From Flavobacterium gyeonganense (lineage in GTDB: Bacteria; Bacteroidota; Bacteroidia; Flavobacteriales; Flavobacteriaceae): 64,000 nucleotides of DNA. Positions 27,932 to 36,204 of this stretch are shown one piece after another (the stretch's first letter is position 1; each line of letters begins with the position of its first letter). The DNA lies in the NCBI RefSeq assembly GCF_029625295.1, contig NZ_CP121112.1:310001-374000 (forward strand), in the 5' to 3' direction. The notes under the pieces were generated by a model that was not told where the DNA came from, did not search any database, and worked only from the letters and a program-made list of their open reading frames with translations. The position numbers and the translations under genes are program-made.

Positions 27932-28639
27932 TTATTTTATCCCTCCAAAAGCCCCGAAACACATATTCTTATGTAAAATTTCGACTTTTGAAAAACCCAC
28001 TTTCTTCATCAAATCCAATTGATAATTCATCGATCTTGGTGAATCTTCTTTTTCGATATAATCCAAAACTTTCTGGCGATACTCTGCTCCTCCGATTTCT
28101 TCTAAATACTCGCCATAACGCTGCCACGTATACTCATTCAACAAATCTGTATCTTGCGTGATTAAGTCCGAAATCATCAAGCAGCCTCCCGGTTTCAACA
28201 ATTTAAACAACTTAGTAAAAGTCGTTTCCCAATCCTGATCGTCTCTCAAATGATGCAAAACTGCTCCGGCCAAAATAATATCAAAACTATTTTCTTCTAA
28301 ATCTGCTTCGCGAATATCACCTTGTTTAACTCGTACTTTTCCGTTTGTCACAGCCGAAACTCTTTCAAAAGCCCGATCCAACATTGGCAAGCTCAAATCG
28401 ACCAAAGTGCAGTTTAAATCCGGTACTTTAGACAACATCATTAAAGTATAATTTCCTGCTCCGCATCCGACATCCAAAACAGTTGCAGCATTCGGAACAA
28501 TTCGTTTTGAAGCTTCTGTTATTAATTCTAAAGAAATAGTAGCATCGATTGTGGCCACTTGTCCCGTTTCTAAATTTGAAAATCGTTCGACATCATTGTC
28601 AAATCGTTCTTTGATTTCTTCAATAGTTGATTTTTTCAT
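27932..28639 (-). CDS. Class I SAM-dependent methyltransferase
   Basis: 235 residues. SAM-binding motif I VLDVGCGAGNYTLMML, acidic motif II near TLVDLSLPML, then DIREADLEENSFDIILAGAVLHHL and LKPGGCLMISD, the UbiE/Met_W-like pattern. The substrate is unknown. It is divergent from a LysR regulator about 200 bases away. Confidence 0.9.
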   Translation of the reverse strand: MKKSTIEEIKERFDNDVERFSNLETGQVATIDATISLELITEASKRIVPNAATVLDVGCGAGNYTLMMLSKVPDLNCTLVDLSLPMLDRAFERVSAVTNGKVRVKQGDIREADLEENSFDIILAGAVLHHLRDDQDWETTFTKLFKLLKPGGCLMISDLITQDTDLLNEYTWQRYGEYLEEIGGAEYRQKVLDYIEKEDSPRSMNYQLDLMKKVGFSKVEILHKNMCFGAFGGIK

Positions 28640-28656
28640 GGTCCTGTTTTTTTAAT

Positions 28657-28757
28657 CTCTCACAGATTTCGCGAATCTTTTTGCTATTATATGATCAGGA
28701 AATTATTGTGATTTAGAATCATTCATCTAAATTAATAATCTGCTCAATCTGCGAGAG
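28657..28757. repeat. Inverted repeat of the CTCTCGCAGATTTT family, second copy
   Basis: CTCTCACAGATT at the left and AATCTGCGAGAG at the right, 101 bases overall, related to the element at 24554. It occupies the divergent promoter region of the methyltransferase and LysR genes. Confidence 0.55.
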
Positions 28758-28843
28758 ACTTGTTTTTTCTTTTTCAAAACTATCTCTTTCATAAATACTT
28801 TAAAAATACTATTTTTATCAATTAATAATACCTTAAAAGTATC

Positions 28844-29725
28844 ATGGAATTACGTCACCTAAAATATTTTCTGGCTGTAGCCGAAGAGCTGAACTTCACC
28901 AAAGCTTCAGAAAAACTTTTTATATCTCAGCCTCCCTTAAGCCGGCAAATAGCTGAATTAGAAGAAGAACTTCAGGCAAAACTTTTTATTCGAAACAACA
29001 AAAAAGTTGAACTCACCGAAGCAGGAAAATATTTTAGAGATGAAGTAACAGCACTTTTTCAGAATCTGGAACGCATTTCTGTGAAAACAAAAAAAATTGC
29101 GGAGAACGTTTCGGGCGAATTCAGAATCGCTTATATCAGTTCGATTTATTCCTCAATCATTTCTGATTTAATAAAACATCTGAAAACACAGTTTCCGTAT
29201 GTAAATTTCAAACTTTTCGAAGTATCAACCACCAAACAAATCGATGCTTTAGAACAGAGAAAAATTGAGATGGGAATCATCAGATCGCCGATTCATTCAC
29301 CAAAAATAAAATCGCATTTATGGTTTAAAGACGGATTTTCATTGGTTTACAATAAAAACACTTTTCAGATAAAATCAGAAACCGAAATCTTAAAACTACA
29401 AAATGAAACGTTTGTTTTTTTCAATAAAGATTACGCACCGCATTATCATGAAGTCTTATTAGAACTCTGTGCTTTTTATGGCTTTACGCCGAAGATTATT
29501 CATGAAGCAAACAATATTAATTCAATTGTACAACTGGTCAAAAACGGATTGGGGATTTCGATTGTACCTTCAAATATTGCAAAAAACAATTCCGATTCTG
29601 AGATTGGATTTATTGAATTGAAAAAGGTAAATCTGTTTACGAATGTTTCTTTAATAACCTCAAAAGATGATCTTTCTGAAATCACGCAATCGGCTGTAGA
29701 GTTTTTGTTGCCACAAAGGCGTTAG
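28844..29725 (+). CDS. LysR-family transcriptional regulator
   Basis: 293 residues starting MELRHLKYFLAVAEELNFTKASEKLFISQPPLSRQI, the LysR winged-helix signature, followed by the PBP2-like effector domain (GEFRIAYISSIYSS..., GLGISIVPSNI). It stands alone downstream of the divergent methyltransferase, which may be its target. Confidence 0.93.
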   Translation: MELRHLKYFLAVAEELNFTKASEKLFISQPPLSRQIAELEEELQAKLFIRNNKKVELTEAGKYFRDEVTALFQNLERISVKTKKIAENVSGEFRIAYISSIYSSIISDLIKHLKTQFPYVNFKLFEVSTTKQIDALEQRKIEMGIIRSPIHSPKIKSHLWFKDGFSLVYNKNTFQIKSETEILKLQNETFVFFNKDYAPHYHEVLLELCAFYGFTPKIIHEANNINSIVQLVKNGLGISIVPSNIAKNNSDSEIGFIELKKVNLFTNVSLITSKDDLSEITQSAVEFLLPQRR

Positions 29726-29892
29726 GATGCTAAGTTCTTACATTTTAAAATCTGCGCGAAACAAAAAAGTGAAAGCAATTCATCCTTATACAAAAAATTC
29801 GTTACAATTTAGTACAGTAATCCACACCATAAAAAGAGAACTTTTAAATACCTTAGCAAATTATAATTCTACTCAATAAAATCAAATACAAA

Positions 29893-31170
29893 ATGGCTGA
29901 ACAATCTTCAATTCAGTGCCCGAACTGCGGAACTCCTATCGATGTAAATGATGTTTTGAAACACCAGCTGGAAGATAGCATCCGTAAAGAATTTCAACAA
30001 AAAGCCAATATTCAAAACCGTGAATTAGAGCTTAAAAACGAACTATTCGAAAAAGCCAAAGCCGAATTTGAAGCGAAGAAAAAACAGGAAAACGAACTTT
30101 TTGCCGAGCGTTTGGACCGTGAAAAAAAAGCAGCGGAAAAAGAAATTGGAGAAAAGCTGAAAACCAAACTGGAAGAAGAAAACAAAGACCGTTTGTTATT
30201 GATGGAAAAAGAACTCTCTGAAAAATCTGAAAAAATCAGGGAATTAAACAAAATGGAAGGCGAAATTGCCAAATTACAGCGTGAAAAACTGGAAATGAAA
30301 GAAGCAATCCAGGCCGAAGCCGAAAAGCAATTGAATGCACAACTGGCTTTGGAACGCGATAAAATCAGAAAGCAGGAAGACGATAAAAACGAACTAAAAT
30401 TCAAAGAACTTCAGAAACAGCTCGAAGAACAAAAAAAACTGACGGAAGAAATGAAACGCAAGCAGGAACAAGGATCCATGCAATTGCAGGGCGAAGTAAT
30501 GGAACTGGCGATCGAAGAATGGCTTGCGAATAACTTCCCGCTGGACAGCATTGACGAAGTTAAAAAAGGCGCCAACGGTGCCGATTGCCTTCAAATTGTG
30601 AATACACGAGAACATCAAAACTGCGGTTCGATTTATTACGAAAGCAAACGTACCAAAGCGTTTCAGCCTTCCTGGATTGAGAAATTCAAAAACGATATCA
30701 GAACCAAAAAAGCCAATATCGGGGTTTTAGTTACCGAAGTAATGCCGGCCGGAATGGAGCGAATGGGCATGCGTGACGGCATCTGGATTTGTACTTATGA
30801 CGAGTTTAAAGGCTTGAGCGCAGTTCTGCGCCAGTCAATAATTCAGGTGAGCCAGGCCGTTCAGGCACAGGAAAACAAAGGCGATAAAATGTCAATGCTG
30901 TACGATTTTTTAACCAGCAATGAATTCCGCTTGCAGATTGAAGGAATTGTAGAAGGATTTACCCAGATGCAGGGCGATTTAGATGCTGAAAAAAGAGCCA
31001 TGCAAAGAATCTGGAAACAACGTGAAAAACAAATCGAAAAAGTGGTCCATAACACCTTAGGAATGTACGGTTGTATTCGCGGTATTGCCGGAAATGCAGT
31101 TCAGACCGTAAAAGCTTTAGAACTCGATTTTATCGAAGATGCTAATGACGATCCTAAAGAATTAGAATAA
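29893..31170 (+). CDS. DUF2130 protein with Zn-ribbon-like start and long coiled coil
   Basis: 425 residues. A CPNCGTPIDV knuckle (Cys9, Cys12) leads into a charged coiled coil of about residues 40-210 made of E/K/R/Q repeats. The DUF2130 domain follows: MQLQGEVMELAIEEWLANNFP, GANGADCLQIVNTREHQNCGSIYYESKRTKAF, IGVLVTEVMP, GIWICTYDEF. The latter half has a nuclease-like alternation (E...D...ESK), reminiscent of restriction-endonuclease-like folds, but activity is unproven. It is a single gene with no defence genes nearby. Confidence 0.85.
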   Translation: MAEQSSIQCPNCGTPIDVNDVLKHQLEDSIRKEFQQKANIQNRELELKNELFEKAKAEFEAKKKQENELFAERLDREKKAAEKEIGEKLKTKLEEENKDRLLLMEKELSEKSEKIRELNKMEGEIAKLQREKLEMKEAIQAEAEKQLNAQLALERDKIRKQEDDKNELKFKELQKQLEEQKKLTEEMKRKQEQGSMQLQGEVMELAIEEWLANNFPLDSIDEVKKGANGADCLQIVNTREHQNCGSIYYESKRTKAFQPSWIEKFKNDIRTKKANIGVLVTEVMPAGMERMGMRDGIWICTYDEFKGLSAVLRQSIIQVSQAVQAQENKGDKMSMLYDFLTSNEFRLQIEGIVEGFTQMQGDLDAEKRAMQRIWKQREKQIEKVVHNTLGMYGCIRGIAGNAVQTVKALELDFIEDANDDPKELE

Positions 31171-31186
31171 TTTTTTAGGATAACTA

Positions 31187-31275
31187 TCAGGAGCTTATTC
31201 CAGCTGTACACTCTATCTTTTATGGCAAACCCTGCCATAAAAGGATGCCGTTCCCATCTGGGCTAGGCTGTCATT
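31187..31275. repeat. Dispersed structured element of the CTATATCTTTT...AAAAGGAT family, copy 2
   Basis: ATCAGGAGCTTATTCCAGCT, CTCTATC, then a 12-bp hairpin ATCTTTTATGGC / GCCATAAAAGGAT, then GCCG...CATCTGGGCTAGG. It lies just after the DUF2130 stop and could also stop transcription. Together with 26886 it defines a family. Confidence 0.7.
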
Positions 31276-31526
31276 TATTATGACCTTTAAAAATTCAAAA
31301 GCATTATTTTTCCAAATTATAGTCCAATTTTTCATGTAGAATTGTTAAGAAATTTTGATTTTTATTTTTAGCTAAAAATTCAAGTGATTAGTTTTCAAAG
31401 ACTTATTTCTTTTTTTTTACTAAAAACTTAACATTGGAAAGCTTGTTTTATAATTATCTTTACTTAACCATCAGTTAACAATTTAGTTACATTGTAAAGA
31501 TAATTCTCATTAAATGCACTTATAAT

Positions 31527-32108
31527 ATGGAAAACAAGACCGAAGAAACAACTCCCGAGAAAATTGATTCTCAAAAAAATGAAAATATTCAGCCGGCTAC
31601 ACAAAACGAAAATCAACCGGAAATAAAAAAGCCTGTCCGCAGAGCTCCGGCTAAAGCAACTCCTGCTAAATCTGCTACAGCGGGCACAGCAAAAACCCCT
31701 GTAAAATCTACAGCATCTGCTAAAACGGCAGAAATAAAAAAAGCTCCTGCAAAAAATATAGTATCTACAACGGAACAACCAGAAGAAATAGCTGCAGAAT
31801 CTGCTGTTACTGAATCAATTCAAACTACAAACGAAGTTGCTGTTACAGAAACTTCAAAAGACAAATCCGATAAAAAGAAGAAAAAAGTGAAAGACAAAGA
31901 AAAAGAAAAAGCAAAAAAGAAATTAGCTAAGAAAAAAGAAGAAGCTAAAAAAGACAAAAAGAAAGAAAAAGCGAAAAAAGCAAAACTAAAAGCGGCTGCC
32001 AAGAAAAAAGAAAAAGCAAAAAAAGCTAAGGAAAAAGCGAAAGCTAAAAAAATAGCAAAAAAGAAAGCAAAGTCTAAAAAGAAGGCAAAAGCTAAAAAGA
32101 AAAAATAA
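31527..32108 (+). CDS. Lysine/alanine-rich basic protein, histone H1-like tail
   Basis: 193 residues of low complexity. The first ~110 residues are Ala/Pro/Thr/Glu/Lys-rich (VRRAPAKATPAKSATAG). The last ~80 are almost only Lys, Ala and Glu, in repeats such as KKKEKAKKAKEKAKAKK. No signal peptide. The very basic tail suggests nucleic-acid binding, as in bacterial H1-like proteins, but no defined domain is present and composition alone could mislead. It has its own upstream gap of 356 bases. Confidence 0.65.
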   Translation: MENKTEETTPEKIDSQKNENIQPATQNENQPEIKKPVRRAPAKATPAKSATAGTAKTPVKSTASAKTAEIKKAPAKNIVSTTEQPEEIAAESAVTESIQTTNEVAVTETSKDKSDKKKKKVKDKEKEKAKKKLAKKKEEAKKDKKKEKAKKAKLKAAAKKKEKAKKAKEKAKAKKIAKKKAKSKKKAKAKKKK

Positions 32109-32158
32109 TATGAATAAAGGTTTGACTTTAAAGTTGAACCTTTTTTTGTTCCCACTCT

Positions 32159-32264
32159 TTGTCATTTTGACCGAAGGGAGAAATCACACTAGAAACTCCA
32201 TAAAGTGTAGTTCCAATCTTTGTCGAATCCCGTTTGTGATTTATCCCTTCGGTCGAAATGACAA
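32159..32264. repeat. Dispersed inverted-repeat element, copy C
   Basis: Arms TTGTCATTTTGACCGAAGGG and CCCTTCGGTCGAAATGACAA, about 30 bp with few mismatches; the interior includes CCAATCTTTGTCGAATCC. It lies between the convergent lysine-rich protein and moaA. Confidence 0.85.
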
Positions 32265-32296
32265 GATTCCTTATAATTATTGGCAAAAATATTAGC

Positions 32297-33304
32297 TTAC
32301 CCCCCAATCGCAATCATACTGCGATTATCGAAGTGCAGTTTCGGATCATCCATTTCAGAAATCGTGGCCATACCAGATCTTACTTTCTTCTTGCTTTTTA
32401 CAGAAGCCGAAATCAATTCGGTAATTGATTCGCCATTCCTGAAAGCAGTCAGCAAATCGGTTTCAGAATTGGAAAAAAGACAGTTTTTAATTTTTCCGTT
32501 TGCCGTGAGGCGGATTCGGTTACAGCTGTCACAAAACGGATTTGTAATTGAACTTATGATTCCAAAATCGCCCTGAAAACCTTTGATTTTATAGGTTCTG
32601 GCGGTAAAATTTTTTTCATCCTCCAATTTCTGAATTTTATCAGAAGTAAAACAAGTTTCAACCTTTGATAAAATTTCATTTTGTGATACCATTTTGCTTC
32701 TGTCCCACTCATTTCCGGCGAAAGGCATAAACTCAATAAAACGGACAGAAATGGGCAAAAACTCTGTTAAATTGACAAAGTCGGTAATTTCGTTATCATT
32801 AAAACCTTTCATCAAAACAACATTTACTTTCACCTGAAAATCATGATTCAGCAGTAAATGCAGATTATCAATCACTTTCTCAAACTGATTTCGAAGCGTT
32901 ATCGAATGAAATTTTGATGCTACCAGTGTATCCAGACTCAGGTTGATTTTTTTGATTCCGACCTGTTTTAAAACGTCAATATGCCGGTCGATTAAAATAC
33001 CGTTGGTTGTAATGGAAAGTGAAACTTCTAAGGCTGATAATTTCGAAACAATTTCAGGAAAATCTTTTCGCAACAAAGGCTCTCCGCCAGTTAATCTGAT
33101 TTTATCGACACCATTTTGTACGAAGGTTTGGGCAATGGAAAAAATCTCATCCGCGGTCATTAGACTGGCTTTTGGAGACAATACGATTCCGTCAGCGGGC
33201 ATGCAATAGGTACAACGCAGATTGCATTTCTCTAACAGCGAAATACGCAAATAATTGTGTTTTCGCCCAAAATCATCCGTTAAAATGGTTTTAGAGGGTG
33301 TCAT
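32297..33304 (-). CDS. moaA: GTP 3',8-cyclase MoaA (molybdenum cofactor step 1)
   Basis: 335 residues. Radical-SAM cluster CNLRCTYC (Cys27, Cys31, Cys34), LTGGEPLLRKD for SAM, and a second C-terminal cluster NPFCDSCNRIRLTANGKIKNCLF. It ends in Gly-Gly, as functional MoaA does. It rearranges GTP to 3',8-cyclo-GTP, the MoaC substrate. Its start overlaps the end of moaCB by 14 bases, implying translational coupling. It is last of the cofactor cluster. Confidence 0.96.
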   Translation of the reverse strand: MTPSKTILTDDFGRKHNYLRISLLEKCNLRCTYCMPADGIVLSPKASLMTADEIFSIAQTFVQNGVDKIRLTGGEPLLRKDFPEIVSKLSALEVSLSITTNGILIDRHIDVLKQVGIKKINLSLDTLVASKFHSITLRNQFEKVIDNLHLLLNHDFQVKVNVVLMKGFNDNEITDFVNLTEFLPISVRFIEFMPFAGNEWDRSKMVSQNEILSKVETCFTSDKIQKLEDEKNFTARTYKIKGFQGDFGIISSITNPFCDSCNRIRLTANGKIKNCLFSNSETDLLTAFRNGESITELISASVKSKKKVRSGMATISEMDDPKLHFDNRSMIAIGG

Positions 33305-34205
33305 GATTTTTTCCTTTTAAAATATGAAAAACGTGCAGTAAATGCGGAAAAACAGCATCCATAGATTCTCTCGCTCCGTTTGTTGATCCCGGCAAAGCCA
33401 AAACCACACTTTTCCCTAAAGTACCTGCAACCGTTCTGGATAACATGGCATAAGGCATTCGTTGCTGACCATAATCACGGATAGCTTCTTCGATTCCGGG
33501 AATTCTGCTTTCTAATAATGGCGTAAGCGCTTCGGGCGTTACATCCCTTGGCGATAACCCTGTTCCTCCTGTAAAAATAACCAGATGATTCTCTTTGACG
33601 AAAGCCTTCGTTTTTTCCTGAATAATTTCTAACTCATCCGGAATAACTTCGTAATGAGACGTTTCAACTCCGTAAGAATCTAACTTTTCTACAATGATTT
33701 TTCCGGATCGGTCTTCTTTATCACCTGCAAAAATAGAGTCGGAACAAACAAAAACTGCTGCTTTTATTGTGTACGGAAATTTATTTTTGAAAGACGATTT
33801 ACCGCCTTCTTTGTTGATTAATTTGATGGTTGAGATTTCGATTTCTTTATCAATTGGTTTCAGCATATCGTACATCGTAAGCGCTACAATTGATGCCCCG
33901 TGCATCGCTTCAACTTCTACTCCGGTTTTGTAAACTGTTTTTACATTAAAAATAATCTGAATCGTTAAATCCTCAATTTTATATTCAACCGACGTATATT
34001 CAATTGGTAATGGATGGCAATCCGGAATCGATAAATGCGTGTTTTTTACCGCAAATAATCCGGCCGTTTTGGCCATTTCGAGCACATTCCCTTTTGGAAC
34101 CAGATTATTGACCACTGCATCAATTGTTTCCTGTTTGCTGACTTTGACAATTGCTGTTGCGGTTGCTTTTCTTAATGTGCTTATTTTATGCGTAATATCT
34201 ACCAT
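33291..34205 (-). CDS. Fused MoaC-MoaB molybdenum cofactor protein
   Basis: 304 residues from the ATG at 34205 (MVDITHKISTLRKATATA), the classic MoaC start; the longer frame to 34271 overlaps moaE and is rejected. MoaC domain ~1-150 with NTHLSIPDCHPLPIEY and VEVEAMHGASIVALTMYDMLK, making cyclic pyranopterin monophosphate. MoaB/MogA domain ~160-304 with VFVCSDSIFAGDKEDRSG and VIFTGGTGLSPRDVTPEAL, adenylating molybdopterin. The fusion joins two non-consecutive steps. One base separates it from moaE. Confidence 0.93.
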   Translation of the reverse strand: MVDITHKISTLRKATATAIVKVSKQETIDAVVNNLVPKGNVLEMAKTAGLFAVKNTHLSIPDCHPLPIEYTSVEYKIEDLTIQIIFNVKTVYKTGVEVEAMHGASIVALTMYDMLKPIDKEIEISTIKLINKEGGKSSFKNKFPYTIKAAVFVCSDSIFAGDKEDRSGKIIVEKLDSYGVETSHYEVIPDELEIIQEKTKAFVKENHLVIFTGGTGLSPRDVTPEALTPLLESRIPGIEEAIRDYGQQRMPYAMLSRTVAGTLGKSVVLALPGSTNGARESMDAVFPHLLHVFHILKGKNHDTL

Positions 34206-34206
34206 T

Positions 34207-34638
34207 TTAGGTGTTTTGTTTCCATGTGAATGTATCGTTTTCAAACATTTCCTTGCCAAAAATCGGCACATCGGTTTTAATCCAGTTCACAATAGCCTCT
34301 GTGGCCTCGTAGACTTGTTTCCTGCGTGTTGCCGATACAAATACGAACAAACAGATTTCACCCGCTTTTACAACTCCTAAACTGTGATAAATATGCATAC
34401 AGGTCAGGTCGAATTTAGCAAATGCTTTTTCCCGGATTGTGTGCAAAGCTTCGTTCGCCATATCCGTATAAGCAGAATAGTCAATCGCAACAACCGTATT
34501 GTCATGGATCACATCGGCACGAACCTGACCCAGAAAAATATTGTGTGCCCCAATTGTATGTTTGGATTGATGCTTGGCAATTGACTCCGCAATAAACCCG
34601 GGAGAAATTGGCCCTTCTACAAATACATTTTTACTCAT
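34207..34638 (-). CDS. moaE: Molybdopterin synthase catalytic subunit MoaE
   Basis: 143 residues from the ATG at 34638 (SKNVFVEGPISPG); the frame continues upstream with hydrophobic non-family residues. MoaE features: FLGQVRADVIHDNTVVAIDYSAYTDMA, HIYHSLGVVKAGEICLFVFVSATRR and the C-terminal WIKTDVPIFGKE with the active-site Lys. It receives sulfur from MoaD to make molybdopterin. It is separated from the MoeB-like gene by 240 bases carrying repeat copy D. Confidence 0.94.
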   Translation of the reverse strand: MSKNVFVEGPISPGFIAESIAKHQSKHTIGAHNIFLGQVRADVIHDNTVVAIDYSAYTDMANEALHTIREKAFAKFDLTCMHIYHSLGVVKAGEICLFVFVSATRRKQVYEATEAIVNWIKTDVPIFGKEMFENDTFTWKQNT

Positions 34639-34741
34639 TTTTTTTATTTTTATATCAAAGATTTCACAGATTAAAAGTTTTATTTGCCACAAATTATACG
34701 AATTTTCAATACTTAATTCTACAAAAAGAATAATCGCAATA

Positions 34742-34845
34742 TTGTCATTTCGACGGAGGAGAAATCCTCGTAAAAAACTCTACAAAGATTGACGACATTC
34801 TATACCGAGTTACTTGTGAAGATTCTTCGTTCCTCAGAATGACAA
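34742..34845. repeat. Dispersed inverted-repeat element, copy D
   Basis: Begins TTGTCATTTCGACGGAGGAG and ends CGTTCCTCAGAATGACAAA; interior CTCTACAAAGATTGACGAC like copy B. It sits inside the molybdenum cofactor operon between moaE and the moeB-like gene. Confidence 0.85.
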
Positions 34846-34878
34846 ACTGTGCAGACAATTGTGTCTTTTAATCTTTGA

Positions 34879-35955
34879 CTATATTTTTATTTCTTTTTTT
34901 AATAATTCTTTCATTGCCAACGCACCGCCTTCAACACTTTTCAGATCTTTAAACTCTTTATTCTGAAGCAATTCAACAGCCATTTTGCTTCGAATTCCGG
35001 ATTGGCAGAAAACATAAATCGTTTGATTCGGATTCAGTTTTTGTATTTCATTTTCCAGATTCATTAACGGAATCTGAAGACTGTTCCTGAATGTTATTTT
35101 TGGAAGTTCATCTTCATTACGAACATCTAAAAACAAGACTTCTTCATTATCAATTTGATTCAAAACTGCTTCAGTTGAAATTTCTTCGACAGTATTTTCT
35201 TTCTGAGAGTATTTTCCTTTAAAAATATTTCTGTCCATTACAAAAGAATCATTTTTTTCAAAATCATATTTCTGCTGTTCATTATTCAAAACATTATAAA
35301 CCAATATCTTTCCACTTAAAATTTCTCCTGTTTCCAGAATCATTTTTATGACTTCATTGGCCTGCAGCATTCCAATAATTCCAACTGAAATTCCGATAAC
35401 TCCCGCATCCGTACAATTTACAGACGAACTGTTTTCATCAGGATACAAACATCTGTAGGTTGGGCCGTTTTGATAATTAAAAACCGAAACCTGCCCCTGA
35501 AACCTGAAAATTGATCCGTAAACCATTGGTTTATTCGTAATCAGACAGGCATCATTTATCAGGTATTTTATTTGAAGGTTATCAGTTGCATCCACAACAA
35601 TATCATATTTTTCGAATAAACAAATGGCATTTTTACCTGAAAGTTTTTCAGCAACAGCATTTACTTTAACGTCGGAATTTAATGCTGTTACCATTGATTT
35701 GGCTTCTTCAACCTTATATTTTCCGACAGATGAATTTTTATAAATTACCTGACGCTGCAAATTTGAAAGTTCCACAACATCATCATCAACAATTCCGATT
35801 TCACCAACTCCGGCAGCTGCCAGATAAGGCAGTATCGCAGCACCCAGACCTCCTGCACCAATAATTAAAACTTTGGATTTTAATAATTTGTACTGGCCTG
35901 TTTCTCCAATTTCGGGAAGCATTATTTGTCGGTTATAACGGGAAGATGCATTCAT
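34879..35955 (-). CDS. MoeB/ThiF-type adenylyltransferase fused to rhodanese
   Basis: 358 residues from the ATG at 35955 (NASSRYNRQIMLPEIGETGQ). N-terminal E1-like domain with VLIIGAGGLGAAILPYLAAAGVG, DDDVVELSNLQRQ and YRCLYPDENSSSVNCTDAGV. C-terminal rhodanese domain (about 265-358) with active-site Cys in YVFCQSGIRS. It adenylates the MoaD C-terminus, and the rhodanese may supply the sulfur. It follows moaD after 10 bases, as expected for its substrate. Confidence 0.93.
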   Translation of the reverse strand: MNASSRYNRQIMLPEIGETGQYKLLKSKVLIIGAGGLGAAILPYLAAAGVGEIGIVDDDVVELSNLQRQVIYKNSSVGKYKVEEAKSMVTALNSDVKVNAVAEKLSGKNAICLFEKYDIVVDATDNLQIKYLINDACLITNKPMVYGSIFRFQGQVSVFNYQNGPTYRCLYPDENSSSVNCTDAGVIGISVGIIGMLQANEVIKMILETGEILSGKILVYNVLNNEQQKYDFEKNDSFVMDRNIFKGKYSQKENTVEEISTEAVLNQIDNEEVLFLDVRNEDELPKITFRNSLQIPLMNLENEIQKLNPNQTIYVFCQSGIRSKMAVELLQNKEFKDLKSVEGGALAMKELLKKEIKI

Positions 35956-35965
35956 AAATTGTAAA

Positions 35966-36202
35966 TTATCCTCCCGCAAAAGGAGGTAATAAAGCGACAA
36001 TATCGCTAGACTTTAAAGCATAATCGGTTGTTCTTGAAACTATTTTCTGATTGACGGCAACGCTGAAAGAAAGCGATTCAAAACGGTATTTTTCTTCTAA
36101 ACCCTGCAATAAATCCTGCAGTGAAATATTCGAAGAAACCACATTTTCAAAAGTGCATTGTGTTTTTTCGGCAACAGCTCCAAAATACTTAACTTCAATC
36201 AT
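35966..36202 (-). CDS. moaD: Molybdopterin synthase sulfur carrier MoaD
   Basis: 78 residues with ubiquitin-like fold, ending PPFAGG. The terminal Gly-Gly is the site that is adenylated and thiocarboxylated. Typical MoaD start MIEVKYFGAVAEKT. It lies between cobA (2 bases upstream) and the MoeB-like gene. Confidence 0.95.
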   Translation of the reverse strand: MIEVKYFGAVAEKTQCTFENVVSSNISLQDLLQGLEEKYRFESLSFSVAVNQKIVSRTTDYALKSSDIVALLPPFAGG

Positions 36203-36204
36203 TA

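Noticed and set aside
30012..30404. Antisense 130-residue ORF within the DUF2130 gene
   Set aside because: A Ser/Phe-rich shadow of the Glu/Lys coiled coil on the other strand.
31820..32155. Antisense Phe/Ala-rich ORF opposite the lysine-rich protein
   Set aside because: It arises from complementing AAA/GAA-type codons; it mimics a membrane protein but has no independent support.
34207..34271. Longer starts for moaCB (34271), moaE (34692) and the MoeB-like gene (36000)
   Set aside because: The extra residues do not fit the families and overlap upstream genes or a repeat; internal ATGs match canonical N-termini.
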